The notes under the pieces: model-generated
The model's database searches: none
The model's input: only the letters and a program-made list of their open reading frames with translations
What the model was told of the DNA's origin: nothing
From: Deltaproteobacteria bacterium
GTDB lineage: Bacteria > Desulfobacterota > Binatia > UBA1149 > SPBQ01
Reading direction: 5' to 3'
Length of the DNA stretch: 64,000 nucleotides
Assembly (NCBI GenBank): GCA_029262375.1
Contig: JAJCZM010000027.1
Span: 26,914 to 90,913 of the forward strand
Part shown: positions 16,687-25,846 of the stretch, one piece after another
How positions within the stretch are numbered: position 1 is the stretch's first letter
Layout: each line of letters opens with the position of its first letter
Translations under genes and position numbers: made by a program

Positions 16687-16716
16687 GGGCGCCGCGACCT
16701 CTGGACGACCGCGTGA

Positions 16717-17511
16717 TCAGGGCGTCGTCTCTGCGTCGGAGAACTCTCTTGCCCAAGTCACGTTCTCGCGAACGACCTTTGCCGGATTCCCCACCGCGAC
16801 GCAGTTCTCGGGAATATCGCCGGTCACGACGGCACAGGTTCCGATGGTCGAGCCGCTGCCGATCGTGCAGCCCTTGAGTACCGTACTCTTGAATCCCAGC
16901 CATACGTGATCGCCGATGATCACGTCACCGGCTTTGTTGATGCGCTCGCCGGTAGTGAGATCTACGATCGGGTGTGTATCGCTGACCGTGAGATAGATGT
17001 CGGCTGATATCTGGCAGTCTTTGCCGATGCGCATTGTGCCGGGTTCATGCAGCGATGCCTGCAACGCAACGCTGGTCGTTTCATCGCCGAGTTCGAATGT
17101 CGCGCGGCTCGTCTGGAAGTCGACGCGCAAGTGCGCACGTACCCAGCTGCCGATGCGCATCAGGTTGTCGCTGCCGACGAGTTGGATGAGCGAGCTGTAG
17201 ATCTGTACGTGTCGGCCGGTCTCGATCGTGTTGCAGTTACCCAAGATGTCGATCGCCGGCGCACGATCGTCGCGTTGCAATAGGAACGGGCGGGTGGGGA
17301 TTCCCGCTGGCGAAGCGACCTCACCGGGGTCTGCGGCCATCCGAATGACATTGCCGTTGCCCTCGATGAATATCTTGGGCGCGCGCATGTCGATGTCGGC
17401 GCCGATCTCGATCGTATTGTCGTTGCCGCGAATCGTGAGCGAGGCGCCCGCTTCAAAGCCGTCTGCCTCGAACCGGCATGAATTGCCGGTCCCCTCGTCT
17501 TTGATTTCCAT
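16717..17511 (-). CDS. Left-handed beta-helix (hexapeptide) acyltransferase
   Basis: 264 aa from ATG 17511 (MEIKDEGTGNSCRF); AAGGAGAG lies about 10 nt upstream, while the longer frame overlaps the MBOAT gene. Repeated short turns of GNDNTIEIG / GNGNVIRM / GNCNTIETG / GSDNLMRIG type build a left-handed beta helix. The C-terminal part, GDVIIGDHVWLGFKSTVLKG through GNPAKVVREN, is the standard end of bacterial serine/sugar O-acetyltransferases, with the likely catalytic His in VSDTHPI or the GDHVW turn. It is the last gene of an SGNH-MBOAT-LbH unit (19 nt after MBOAT) and presumably O- or N-acetylates the sugar or glycan handled by the other two. Confidence 0.88.
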   Translation of the reverse strand: MEIKDEGTGNSCRFEADGFEAGASLTIRGNDNTIEIGADIDMRAPKIFIEGNGNVIRMAADPGEVASPAGIPTRPFLLQRDDRAPAIDILGNCNTIETGRHVQIYSSLIQLVGSDNLMRIGSWVRAHLRVDFQTSRATFELGDETTSVALQASLHEPGTMRIGKDCQISADIYLTVSDTHPIVDLTTGERINKAGDVIIGDHVWLGFKSTVLKGCTIGSGSTIGTCAVVTGDIPENCVAVGNPAKVVRENVTWAREFSDAETTP

Positions 17512-17530
17512 CTGTGTCGGACTCTCCTTC

Positions 17531-18928
17531 TCAGAACTGAAAGTAGATGAACTCGCCGCCTGCTCCAGCCAGCGCATATGCGATGCCCAGAAGTAGGCCT
17601 CCTAGCGCGCCTTCGACCAGTGGGCCCCAGCTGCGTAGCGCAAACAGGCGTTGTAGCTGAGAAACGTGAGGACCCACAGCGCGTTCCGCGACGTGCGAGC
17701 CGATGCACAGCGCGACAATCGCGGTCTGGACGGGTGGCCAACCGTGGAGGAAGTCGAACCCGGCAAAGCCGGCGAAAAACTGTGCTGTGGTCGCCAGCGA
17801 CGGCGCCCTGAACACTGCGAACAGCAACGCTACGGCCGTAAACGTAAGAAAAACCTTTGGCAGGTCACGAGCGGAAAGCGGACGATCTATATCGCCCGCG
17901 CGGCCGCCGATCAGCCGATGACCGACAAGCAGAGTTCCATGCAGCACACCCCAGGCGACGAACGTCCATGCGGCGCCGTGCCACAAGCCCCCTAGCGTCA
18001 TTGTGATGAACAGGTTCAACGAGGTGCGCCGGCTTCCGTGACGGTTGCCGCCCAGCGGAATGTAAAGGTAGTCGCGAAGCCAACTCGACAGTGTGATGTG
18101 CCAACGCTGCCAAAACTCCGCCGGATTTCGCGAGAGGTAGGGCTGACGGAAGTTGCGTGGAATCTCGAACCCCATCAGGAGGGCGGAGCCGCGCGCCATA
18201 TCCACGTAGCCGGAGAAATCGAAGTAGAGTTGGAACGCGAAACTGTACGCTACGATCAGATGATAGGCAGCCCCTCCTACTTGCGGATAGAGAAACGAAT
18301 CGTTGACAAAGCCGGCGAGTAGAAAGTCCGCGAAGACTACCTTCTTCGTCAAGCCGGCGGCCAAGAGCCAAGCTCCACGGCGATTGCGTTCGCTGGTCGG
18401 CGCGCCACCGGTCGTGAGTTGCGGGAACATCTCGGCGCCGCGCAAGATCGGCCCGGCGATCAGCTGCGGGAAAAACGAGATGAACAATGCGTACTGCCCG
18501 AAGCGCTCCGTTGGCAGCTCGCGGCTGCGATACGTATCGACCGCGAGGGCGATGATCTGGAAGCTGTAGAACGACAGCCCGAGCGGTAGAAAGAAGTCCG
18601 GGACTTCCAGCACGCCGACGCCAAGTAGCGGCACGAGTGAGCGTGCAACGAAGGCGGCGTACTTGAATCCGACGAGGATGCTGAGCGTGAACGCGATCGA
18701 CGCCGCAAGGTAGACGCGCGGCCGAGCGCTGCGGTGCATTGCTCTGAGCAGCGCATAGTTGACGATCAGGTCGGCCAGTAGGAGCAACAAGTACACCGGC
18801 CGCCACAACGCGTAGAAAAGAATACTCGCCGCGAGGAGCACGTGGCCGCGACTGCGAGTCGGTAGTGCGCGGAGGACCAACAGCACCAGCGCCAAGAAAA
18901 CTGCGTACTGTATCGTATTGAATAGCAT
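17531..18928 (-). CDS. MBOAT-family O-acyltransferase (AlgI-like)
   Basis: 465 aa with about ten to twelve hydrophobic helices, the size of AlgI/DltB-type acyltransferases. Family marks: LPLGLSFYSFQIIALAVDTYR, FFPQLIAGPILR, FQLYFDFSGYVDMARG, NFRQPYLSRNPAEFWQRWH, SSWLRDYLYIPLGG and the catalytic His region TLGGLWHGAAWTFVAWG. MBOAT enzymes of this branch move acyl groups across the inner membrane for modification of exopolysaccharide. Its ATG overlaps the stop of the SGNH gene by one base (TGATG), so the pair is coupled. With the SGNH-type periplasmic protein it resembles the AlgI/AlgX-AlgJ acetylation machinery; the glycan is not identified here because no glycosyltransferases are in the window. 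Confidence 0.93.
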   Translation of the reverse strand: MLFNTIQYAVFLALVLLVLRALPTRSRGHVLLAASILFYALWRPVYLLLLLADLIVNYALLRAMHRSARPRVYLAASIAFTLSILVGFKYAAFVARSLVPLLGVGVLEVPDFFLPLGLSFYSFQIIALAVDTYRSRELPTERFGQYALFISFFPQLIAGPILRGAEMFPQLTTGGAPTSERNRRGAWLLAAGLTKKVVFADFLLAGFVNDSFLYPQVGGAAYHLIVAYSFAFQLYFDFSGYVDMARGSALLMGFEIPRNFRQPYLSRNPAEFWQRWHITLSSWLRDYLYIPLGGNRHGSRRTSLNLFITMTLGGLWHGAAWTFVAWGVLHGTLLVGHRLIGGRAGDIDRPLSARDLPKVFLTFTAVALLFAVFRAPSLATTAQFFAGFAGFDFLHGWPPVQTAIVALCIGSHVAERAVGPHVSQLQRLFALRSWGPLVEGALGGLLLGIAYALAGAGGEFIYFQF

Positions 18929-20070
18929 CAGCGGGCCTGGCTGGCGGCCAGCAGCTGCAGCTGGACGTAGGGGGCAAGGGCCTGAGCCACCATTTGCGGC
19001 CCATCGTGCGGAGCTTCGTGCTTGTAGTGTCCGCCGCCGTCGCGGAATACGGCATCCGGAAGCAGCGCATGAAGGTCCGCGAACTCCGCGCCTGTCGCTT
19101 CGGCGAGACGCTGGAGCGCAGCCAGTGTTTTCTCAACCCCCGCGTCGTTGTAGACGCCCACCGCTCGAAGTCGATCTACATTGATGGGTGGTACGTACAG
19201 AACGGTCAGTATGCCTGCGGCGCGGAAGTCGGAAAGGATGGCGTGCAGTACTTCGAGCACCCAGTGGTCGTCGTCTACGCCCGCCATCAGGTCGGAGACG
19301 TAGCTGCGGGCGCTTTTCGGGTTGCGCCGAGTTGGATCGTTCGCGTCCACCAGCGAGGCTTGAGACAGGAGCAGTCTGGCGTTGCGCGTTTCTCTTTCGG
19401 TCGTCCACGAGGTCGTGTCCGCCACGAAGTCTTCGACGGCTCCCCGAAGATATCCCAGTCGAGCTTGTTGCTGGCGTTGCGAAATCCACGTGCTCGCGCC
19501 CGCCGAGACGAATGCCTTGTGCAGCAGGAGCGCATCGGCGGTGACACCAAACTTGTGCAGATCGAGATCGACGAGGGTGGCGAACATGCGGCGCGGTTGT
19601 AGCCAACCGGCCAGTTCGGGTCGTCGTAGAGCCGGAGGGAGGAGCTCGCGAATGAGGGGCAGATTCGCGGTCACGATCGCGATATCGGGTCCGGCGTCGC
19701 TGATGAGGTCTTGGAGGAGGTAGAATCCCGCGGGCGTCATCCCCATCTCACTCAGCGACTCGACGTGGACGCGCCCGCGACCCGCCCAGCTGCCGACCAG
19801 AATATTGCGCAGGTGCACGTCAACGGTACGGCCTTTCGGGTAGCCAACGACCGTGGAGTCGCCCATGAATACGACGGAGTGGACGCCGGGGTTTTTCTCG
19901 ACGGCGCCAAGATTCGCGAGGTGGTGTCGAATTCCGATCGTCGCATCGAGACTCACATCCGGTTTGGCTGGATGCATCGCCTGTCCGAGTGCGAATAGCG
20001 TTGCGGCGGATGCAACGGTCGCAGAGACGAAGACCAGCAGTCGGGTGACGGAACGAATCTTGCGTCGCAT
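18928..20070 (-). CDS. Periplasmic SGNH-hydrolase-like protein (AlgX/AlgJ-like partner of MBOAT)
   Basis: 380 aa. The N-terminal hydrophobic anchor VTRLLVFVSATVASAATLFALG is either an uncleaved signal anchor or a signal peptide. Block I of the SGNH fold is FMGDSTVVGYP with the nucleophile Ser; block III/N region is around IVTANLPLIREL; the C-terminal FRDGGGHYKHEAP carries Asp and His for the rest of the triad. In alginate-type systems such proteins transfer acetyl from the MBOAT partner to the polymer in the periplasm. It is the first gene of the three-gene unit, overlapping the MBOAT start by one base. Its start faces speA across about 185 bp that must hold both promoters. Confidence 0.85.
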   Translation of the reverse strand: MRRKIRSVTRLLVFVSATVASAATLFALGQAMHPAKPDVSLDATIGIRHHLANLGAVEKNPGVHSVVFMGDSTVVGYPKGRTVDVHLRNILVGSWAGRGRVHVESLSEMGMTPAGFYLLQDLISDAGPDIAIVTANLPLIRELLPPALRRPELAGWLQPRRMFATLVDLDLHKFGVTADALLLHKAFVSAGASTWISQRQQQARLGYLRGAVEDFVADTTSWTTERETRNARLLLSQASLVDANDPTRRNPKSARSYVSDLMAGVDDDHWVLEVLHAILSDFRAAGILTVLYVPPINVDRLRAVGVYNDAGVEKTLAALQRLAEATGAEFADLHALLPDAVFRDGGGHYKHEAPHDGPQMVAQALAPYVQLQLLAASQAR

Positions 20071-20220
20071 GGAAATCGGCCCGGCGCGGTGACGTGGACG
20101 AGTGCTCGCGCTCGGTTCGCGCGCGCCGCGGCGGCTGCTCCCGACAGGATAGAGTGTTGGCCCTCGGCTGGGAAGAGAGGCCGACCGGGCGACGCCTTGA
20201 CCGGTACGCGGTTAAGTTCT

Positions 20221-20244
20221 AGAGCATCCGCAGGGAATTGCTCT
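20221..20244. promoter_or_regulatory. Inverted repeat immediately before the speA ribosome-binding site
   Basis: AGAGCA (20221-20226) and TGCTCT (20239-20244) are perfect 6-bp arms two bases upstream of the AGGAG at 20246-20250. The site could be an operator or a small leader hairpin. A weak -35-like TTGACC lies at 20197. Arms this short can arise by chance. Confidence 0.25.
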
Positions 20245-20255
20245 CAGGAGACGCG

Positions 20256-22205
20256 ATGGCGACTGCGACCACTACAATCACACCGGTACCGGCCTTTAGC
20301 GACGATCTCGAGACGACCGCACCCGCGGGTGAGGATCTCTATGGTTTTTCGCGGTGGTCTGCGGATCTCGTTCGTGTGTTGCCCAACGGTAATGTCGGGC
20401 TGTGCAATCCGGCCGTTCCTGATCAGATTCCGACGGACTTGCTGGCTGTCGTGAAGAGTCTGCAGCTACGCGGGATCCGCTCGCCGATCCTGCTCCGTGT
20501 TGCCGATTTCTTGAAATATCGTATCGACCGTCTCAACGGCGCCTTCACCGAGGCGATCGACGAATTGGAGTACCGCGGCACCTACCAGGGCGTCTTCCCC
20601 ATCAAGGTGAATCAGCAAGCGCAGGTCGTAGATCGAATCATCGACTACGGGCGCGTTCACAATTTCGGTCTGGAGGTCGGGTCGAAAGCCGAGCTTCTCA
20701 TCGCGCTGTCACACGAGCTGGGGCCGAAAGCCGCGATCATCTGCAACGGCGTCAAAGACGAATCCTTTCTGCGCCTCGCGCTCATGTCGCAGCGGTTAGG
20801 GTTCAACACATTCATCGTTCTGGAGAGTCCGCGCGAAGTGGACCTCGTGCTCAATATTGCCGACGAAGTGAATATCCGCCCACGCCTGGGCGTGCGGATC
20901 AAACTGACCAATACCGTTAGCGGGAACTGGGCGCGTTCCAGCGGCGATCGATCGACGTTCGGTATGACGGTCGCGCAGGTCATGGAAGTCGTCGAGGCGA
21001 TGGGCGAGCGGGACTATCTCGACTGCCTCGTCCTGCAGCACTCTCACTTGGGCAGTCAGATCGGGAACATCCTGGAGATCCGACAGGCCGTGCAGGAAGC
21101 ATGTCGGTTCTACTGTGAGTTGAGCGCGGTGGGAGCCAATCTCAGTTATCTCGATATTGGTGGAGGTCTCGGGGTCGACTACACCGGTGAGCACGCGGCG
21201 ACGGCGAACTCAGTGAACTACTCGCTGGAAGAATACGCGGTGAACGTCGTCGATACCGTAAAGATCGTGATGGACGAGCATTCGATCGAGCACCCGACCA
21301 TCGTCACGGAAAGCGGCCGTGCCTGCGTTGCCCATTCGTCGATGCTGTTGTTCAACATTATCGACGTTACCGAGTTCACGAGCAGCACTCCCGTCGTCGC
21401 CGAAGCGGACGACCATCCGTATCTTGCGAGCATCCTGGAGATCGAAGAGTATCTGTCGCTCGAACGCGTCCAAGAATGCTGGAACGATCTCGCCTACTAC
21501 CGCGGCGAAATCCGTCAACTTTTCGGTGTCGGTCGACTGAGTTTGAAACAGGCGGCGAAAGCCGAGCGTGCACACCTGTACCTGTTGAGCCTCATCAACG
21601 ATTTGCTTGCGCGTAACCCTGCCAGCGACGTCGAGTTGCCTGAAGGGCTCGACCTGACGGCCGACATCTACCATGGCAATTTCTCTCTGTTCCAGAGTCT
21701 TCCCGATATCTGGGCGATCGATCAGCTACACCCCATCGCACCGATCCATCGTCTGAACGAAACGCCCACGCGGCACGCGGTGATCAGCGATATGACCTGC
21801 GATAGCGACGGTACGATCGGTCGTTTCGTCCTGGCTGACGGAATCGCGAGTACGCTCCCCGTGCACAAGGTCGAGCCCGACGAGGATTACTATTTGGGCG
21901 TGTTCTTCATCGGCGCGTACCAGGAGACGCTCGGAGATCTTCACAACATGTTCGGCGACACCAACGTGGTAACGATCGGATTAGATGGGCGCGGCGGATT
22001 CGAGGTTCTTCACGAGCAGGAGGGCGATACCGTCGCCGAAGTAATGAGCTACGTGGAGTACAGTCCGCGAGGAATGCTCGATCGCTTCAAGGCGATTGTC
22101 GAACGCGGCGTTGCCAGTGGGCGTTTGAGCCCGACCGATCGGCGGCACATGATTGCGTCGTTCAAACAGAGCATCAACGGTTACACCTACTTCGAAGGTT
22201 CGTAG
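20256..22205 (+). CDS. speA: Biosynthetic arginine decarboxylase
   Basis: 649 aa from ATG 20256, with AGGAG five bases before it (the TTG at 20238 lacks one). This PLP enzyme converts arginine to agmatine for putrescine/spermidine synthesis. The PLP Lys is 117 in VFPIKVNQQ; other marks are HLGSQIGNI, SYLDIGGGLGVDY (phosphate-binding Gly loop), TESGRACVAH and the C-terminal DMTCDSDGTIGRFV with the active-site Cys. Length and order match SpeA (E. coli 658 aa). No agmatinase or agmatine deiminase is in the window. It converges on the flavoprotein at 22211 with five bases between stops. Confidence 0.97.
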   Translation: MATATTTITPVPAFSDDLETTAPAGEDLYGFSRWSADLVRVLPNGNVGLCNPAVPDQIPTDLLAVVKSLQLRGIRSPILLRVADFLKYRIDRLNGAFTEAIDELEYRGTYQGVFPIKVNQQAQVVDRIIDYGRVHNFGLEVGSKAELLIALSHELGPKAAIICNGVKDESFLRLALMSQRLGFNTFIVLESPREVDLVLNIADEVNIRPRLGVRIKLTNTVSGNWARSSGDRSTFGMTVAQVMEVVEAMGERDYLDCLVLQHSHLGSQIGNILEIRQAVQEACRFYCELSAVGANLSYLDIGGGLGVDYTGEHAATANSVNYSLEEYAVNVVDTVKIVMDEHSIEHPTIVTESGRACVAHSSMLLFNIIDVTEFTSSTPVVAEADDHPYLASILEIEEYLSLERVQECWNDLAYYRGEIRQLFGVGRLSLKQAAKAERAHLYLLSLINDLLARNPASDVELPEGLDLTADIYHGNFSLFQSLPDIWAIDQLHPIAPIHRLNETPTRHAVISDMTCDSDGTIGRFVLADGIASTLPVHKVEPDEDYYLGVFFIGAYQETLGDLHNMFGDTNVVTIGLDGRGGFEVLHEQEGDTVAEVMSYVEYSPRGMLDRFKAIVERGVASGRLSPTDRRHMIASFKQSINGYTYFEGS

Positions 22206-22210
22206 CCGAT

Positions 22211-23830
22211 TCAGGGCGACGGTAGTTTGTCGATCAGCGCGCGGGCAACGCGCAGGCCGTCGAGCGCGGCGCTGACGATCCCGCCGGCGTAACCCGCTCC
22301 CTCTCCGCAGGGGTAAAGGCCGTCAATCCCGAGGCACTCCAACGTATCTCCGCGGCGTGGAATCCGCAGCGGTGCGCTGGTTCTCGACTCAACACCAACG
22401 AGGTTCGCTTCTTCGGTCACGTAACCGCGCATGCGTCGATCGAACACGTCGAGTGCGTCGCGCAGCCGCGCTGCGATCGGAATTCCGGCGCCGTCGAGTA
22501 CCGCGGCGATATCCGATCCCATGAGTCCGGGTTGGTAGCTGCTGGGTGCAAGTGTGGTCGACGGCCGACCGGCACGGAAATCGGTTGCGCGCGTTGCGGG
22601 GGCGCGCAGCGTGCCGCCTCCGGCCGTCGCGGCGAGGCTTTCGAGCCGGCGCTGGTACTCGACACCCGCTAGTACACCGCCATAGCCGGCACGGGAGACA
22701 TCGTCAGGTTCTATGCCCACGACCAATCCCGAGTTCGCGTAGGGAGAATCGCGTTTCGATAGACTCATGCCGTTTACGACGAGTTCGTCGCGCATGGTGG
22801 CGGCAGGCACGATGAAGCCGCCGGGGCACATGCAAAACGAAAAAACCCCGCGTCCGTCGCGCGTGTGCGCCAGGTGGTAGGGTGCGCTCGGCAGTTTGGG
22901 ATGACCGGCGGCGCGCCCGTACTGAATACCGTCGATCAGCGGTTGCGGGTGCTCGATTCTTACGCCGACGGCGAAGCCTTTGGGCTCGAGCGCCACTCCG
23001 GCCTCGGCCAACCATTCGTAGACATCACGCGCCGAATGTCCGGTGGCCAGTACCACCGCGTCGCAGCCGCGTTCGCTGCCGTCGGCCAGTTTCAGGCCGC
23101 GCGCACGCCCGGACTCGTCGCGAGAGATCGACGTGACGGTTGCACCGAACTCGAACTGTACTCCGACCTGCTCGAGCCTTTCGCGAAGCGCGGTTACCAC
23201 ACGCGGCAATTTGTTCGAGCCGATGTGGGGTCTCGCGTCGGTCAAAACGGCCGACGGCGCGCCATGCTCGACGAGGAGTTCGAGCACATCGCGGACATCA
23301 CCGCGCTTGTGCGAGCGGGTGTAGAGTTTGCCGTCGCTGTAAGTGCCGGCGCCGCCTTCGCCGAAGCAGTAGTTGCTGTCCTCGTCGACGACACCGTCTT
23401 GTTGTAGGCTTTTGAGGTCACGACGACGCGGTTGAACCTTCTTGCCGCGATCGAATACGACACAGCCGATCCCGGCCCGCGCCAACTCGTAGGCGCAGAA
23501 GAGACCGGCGGGACCATCACCGACGATTGCGATACGTTCCGGCTGGACCACCTCGCGAGGCGGCGCGGCCGCCTCGTCGATCGATGCTTCACTGCGCGCT
23601 GCGACCAGTAGGTGGACCCGCACGCGGCCGTGGCGCGCGTCGATCGAACGCTTGAGTACGACCAACTCTGGGAGTGCGTCGTCCGACATCCGCAGCTTGC
23701 GCGCAGATCGTCGGCGCACGGCCTCGTCGTCGTCGGCGTCGTCGAGCGCAAGATCGAGCGTCCATTGTGTTGGTAACGGCACTGGCGAGCGTATCCGACA
23801 CGGCGCCGGTGAACGCAAACGCGCGGCCAT
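22211..23830 (-). CDS. NAD(P)/FAD-dependent dehydrogenase of the COG2509 type
   Basis: 539 aa from ATG 23830; GTG 23782 is an alternative. The open frame extends to 24235 but that part overlaps the PhyH gene and is untypical. The first 70-80 residues (WTLDLALDDADDDEAVRRR, then VLKRSIDARHGRVRVHLLV) match the N-terminal domain I know from COG2509 flavoproteins. The FAD Rossmann motif is IAIVGDGPAGLFCAYELARAG, followed by the family-specific GEGGAGTYSDGKL and a C-terminal GLYPCGEGAGYAGGIVSAA. The reaction of this family is not established. It lies 62 nt downstream of PhyH on the same strand and is likely co-transcribed with it. Confidence 0.88.
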   Translation of the reverse strand: MAARLRSPAPCRIRSPVPLPTQWTLDLALDDADDDEAVRRRSARKLRMSDDALPELVVLKRSIDARHGRVRVHLLVAARSEASIDEAAAPPREVVQPERIAIVGDGPAGLFCAYELARAGIGCVVFDRGKKVQPRRRDLKSLQQDGVVDEDSNYCFGEGGAGTYSDGKLYTRSHKRGDVRDVLELLVEHGAPSAVLTDARPHIGSNKLPRVVTALRERLEQVGVQFEFGATVTSISRDESGRARGLKLADGSERGCDAVVLATGHSARDVYEWLAEAGVALEPKGFAVGVRIEHPQPLIDGIQYGRAAGHPKLPSAPYHLAHTRDGRGVFSFCMCPGGFIVPAATMRDELVVNGMSLSKRDSPYANSGLVVGIEPDDVSRAGYGGVLAGVEYQRRLESLAATAGGGTLRAPATRATDFRAGRPSTTLAPSSYQPGLMGSDIAAVLDGAGIPIAARLRDALDVFDRRMRGYVTEEANLVGVESRTSAPLRIPRRGDTLECLGIDGLYPCGEGAGYAGGIVSAALDGLRVARALIDKLPSP

Positions 23831-23892
23831 GCCTGTCGCGTGCGCGCAAGGCGCCGATGAACATGTCGGCGCCCGAATGACGCGCTGGTGCG

Positions 23893-24747
23893 CTAGAGCT
23901 TGCGTTCGGCGATGAGGTCTATCGGACTTCGCAGATCCACGGTACCGAGATAGCCGCCACCCGATTCGATCGCGTCGTGGGCGGCGTAGCCCAGCAGTTC
24001 TTGGGATCGGCGCGGCAACTCTCGAACGACATCGATCGGGATCGAGAGGTAGTTGTTTTCCTCGGTGCGTAGCCAGCCGACCACGTAGCTCATGTGCATC
24101 CCGCGTCGCCAGCTGTCCGCGGTCGTGTTCGGCCCGCCACCGTGGATTGTTGAGCCGAGATAGATGACTGCCGAGCCGGCCTTCATCTCTGCGACAACCG
24201 CCTCCGATTCTTCGCCTACGCGATCGCTCGGCCAAAGGTGACTGCCGGGGATCACACGCGTTGCGCCGTTGTCGGCGGTGAAATCCGCGAGCGCGATCAC
24301 CGCCGCGAGCTGCAGGGGAGGGTGCGGCTTGGGGACGTGGATCCAGACCTCTTCATCGCGATGTAGGTACTGCTGCTCGGCGCCGGGGCCGCGATCGAGA
24401 ACCTGCGAGATGTTGAGCTGATAGTTCGCGCAGTTTGGCAGCAACACGACGTCGGCGACGCGCCCCATGGTCTCGTTGCACAGGACCTCACGTGCGAACG
24501 TCGGCGACTTGGCGGCGACTGCGCACAGGTGGCGAGTATGCTCGCCGAAGAAAGCGCCAACCAACGGATTGACGAACTCTCGCACCGGGCTGACCCCGGC
24601 GAGCAATGGATCGAGTTCGGCATTGAAGCGCGCAAGGGTCGTCGAATCGAGCAATTGCTCGATGATGACCGCGCCGTCGGTCATCAGCGCATCGATGATG
24701 GTTTCGGTGTTGTCAGTCACAGCCAGACGTTTGATCGCGGATGACAT
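23893..24747 (-). CDS. Phytanoyl-CoA dioxygenase family protein
   Basis: 284 aa from ATG 24747, chosen because GGGGGAG stands 5-6 nt upstream; the frame to 24825 has no ribosome site. The iron ligands of a 2-oxoglutarate/Fe(II) oxygenase are visible: HxD in YLHRDEEVW and the distal His in GSTIHGGGPNTT, with the 2-OG-binding Arg in the WRRGMHMSYV region. ATRVIPGSHLWP is a family signature. Members hydroxylate branched fatty acyl-CoAs or many small molecules, so substrate is open. It is the first gene of a probable two-gene unit with the COG2509 flavoprotein. Confidence 0.9.
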   Translation of the reverse strand: MSSAIKRLAVTDNTETIIDALMTDGAVIIEQLLDSTTLARFNAELDPLLAGVSPVREFVNPLVGAFFGEHTRHLCAVAAKSPTFAREVLCNETMGRVADVVLLPNCANYQLNISQVLDRGPGAEQQYLHRDEEVWIHVPKPHPPLQLAAVIALADFTADNGATRVIPGSHLWPSDRVGEESEAVVAEMKAGSAVIYLGSTIHGGGPNTTADSWRRGMHMSYVVGWLRTEENNYLSIPIDVVRELPRRSQELLGYAAHDAIESGGGYLGTVDLRSPIDLIAERKL

Positions 24748-24862
24748 GGTCTCCCCCTGATTCCGTTCAGTATGTTTCGTCGTCAACGTCAACGGATCGA
24801 CAAATCCACCGCAGCAACTTAGCACTGCTGTTCCAGGTTAGGCTAATGGTTGGACGAGATGG

Positions 24863-25585
24863 CTAGCGATGCGGCGAGCGCAGCGAGTCGACGATGGATC
24901 GGGCCAGCGAGGTGCGAAGTCGGATTTCCACCGCGCCGCCTGTGTTTGCTTGGAACCGACTCGGGTCGAAGCGAATGAGCAGCGTATCGCTGCCGTCGGC
25001 GCAGAGGTCGAGTAGATCGCTGCGCGCTTCGTCGATGGGCAGCTCTACGAGCGATCGAAAGGTATTGCGCACGATGAAGCGCTGCTGTGTGAGTACGATG
25101 GCGCCGCTGAACCCGTTGCGGCTGAATGCCGAACGCTTGCCGGGCCCGCGGTAGTCGCGCAGCGTGATGGAGCCGCGGACTTTCTCAGCGAGTAGCATGA
25201 TGCCTTCGCGCTGCAGTTCTTCGCGCAGTGTGTGTGGAAGCCGACCGCGTCTCGGTAGTGTTGGCCGTAACGGCAACCCGCGGGCGTGCCGATCGAGTGC
25301 AACCACCAAGGCAACCACGGCGACGCCCGAAGCGGTCACGACCGCGAGCATCGCCAGCGGATCTTCAACGCCAACAAGCGCCGCGATCAGCGATGGCAGT
25401 CCGGCGATTGCACTGATCGCGACCAGTAATGAAACGGCACCGGGCTGGGCGAAGTTCACAGTCCAGCCGGCCCAGCGCGTCTGCTTCGGGACGATCAAGC
25501 GCGGATCGTCTTCGCAGCGGTAAATGCCCCAGGCGCTCCAGTTGGCTGGGTCATCCCAGCAGGCGAGTTGGTCTTCGTTCGGCAC
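24863..25585 (-). CDS. Membrane protein with DUF5808-like start and PH-like C-terminal domain
   Basis: 240 aa beginning at GTG 25585. The N-terminus (DDPANWSAWGIYRCEDDPRL, then GWTVNFAQPGA) matches the DUF5808 pattern as I recall it. Two hydrophobic helices follow (AVSLLVAISAIAGLPSLIAAL; AMLAVVTASGVAVVALVVAL). The C-terminal 110 residues look like a bacterial PH domain: GSITLRDYRG, GAIVLTQQRFIVRNTF, VELPID. Function unknown; a membrane-associated sensor or lipid-interacting protein is possible. The gene is 115 nt upstream (in its own direction) of PhyH and may run into it. Confidence 0.65.
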   Translation of the reverse strand: MPNEDQLACWDDPANWSAWGIYRCEDDPRLIVPKQTRWAGWTVNFAQPGAVSLLVAISAIAGLPSLIAALVGVEDPLAMLAVVTASGVAVVALVVALDRHARGLPLRPTLPRRGRLPHTLREELQREGIMLLAEKVRGSITLRDYRGPGKRSAFSRNGFSGAIVLTQQRFIVRNTFRSLVELPIDEARSDLLDLCADGSDTLLIRFDPSRFQANTGGAVEIRLRTSLARSIVDSLRSPHR

Positions 25586-25814
25586 GTTCGTTTTCAGCGA
25601 GCCGCGCGAACTCGCGACTCACGATGATTATACCCGAGGGCGAACGGCCCGTTTGCCGATTCGCGCGACCGCTCGATCCGTATCGAACGGCACCCGCGCG
25701 ACAGGGGTGGCAGGGGATTACCCGGACGGTGGACGTTGCTCGGTTTGGTATGTCGCCGTCTGCTTCCCTTCGTCGTGAATAGCCGCGCAGCAGGGTCGTC
25801 ATACTTCTAGGTGA

Positions 25815-25838
25815 GCGAGTGTCGTTGACGTCACTCGC
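25815..25838. promoter_or_regulatory. Inverted repeat just before the pseudopilin-like gene
   Basis: GCGAGTG (25815-25821) and CACTCGC (25832-25838) are perfect 7-bp arms with a 10-base spacer, ending eight bases before the ATG at 25847. No Shine-Dalgarno is visible there. It could be an operator shared with the divergent gene at 25585 or a hairpin that limits translation. Confidence 0.35.
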
Positions 25839-25846
25839 GACATCGC

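Noticed and set aside
23831..24235. Upstream 135 residues of the COG2509 frame
   Set aside because: Overlaps the PhyH gene, is Arg-rich and lacks motifs; the family N-terminal domain begins near 23782-23830.
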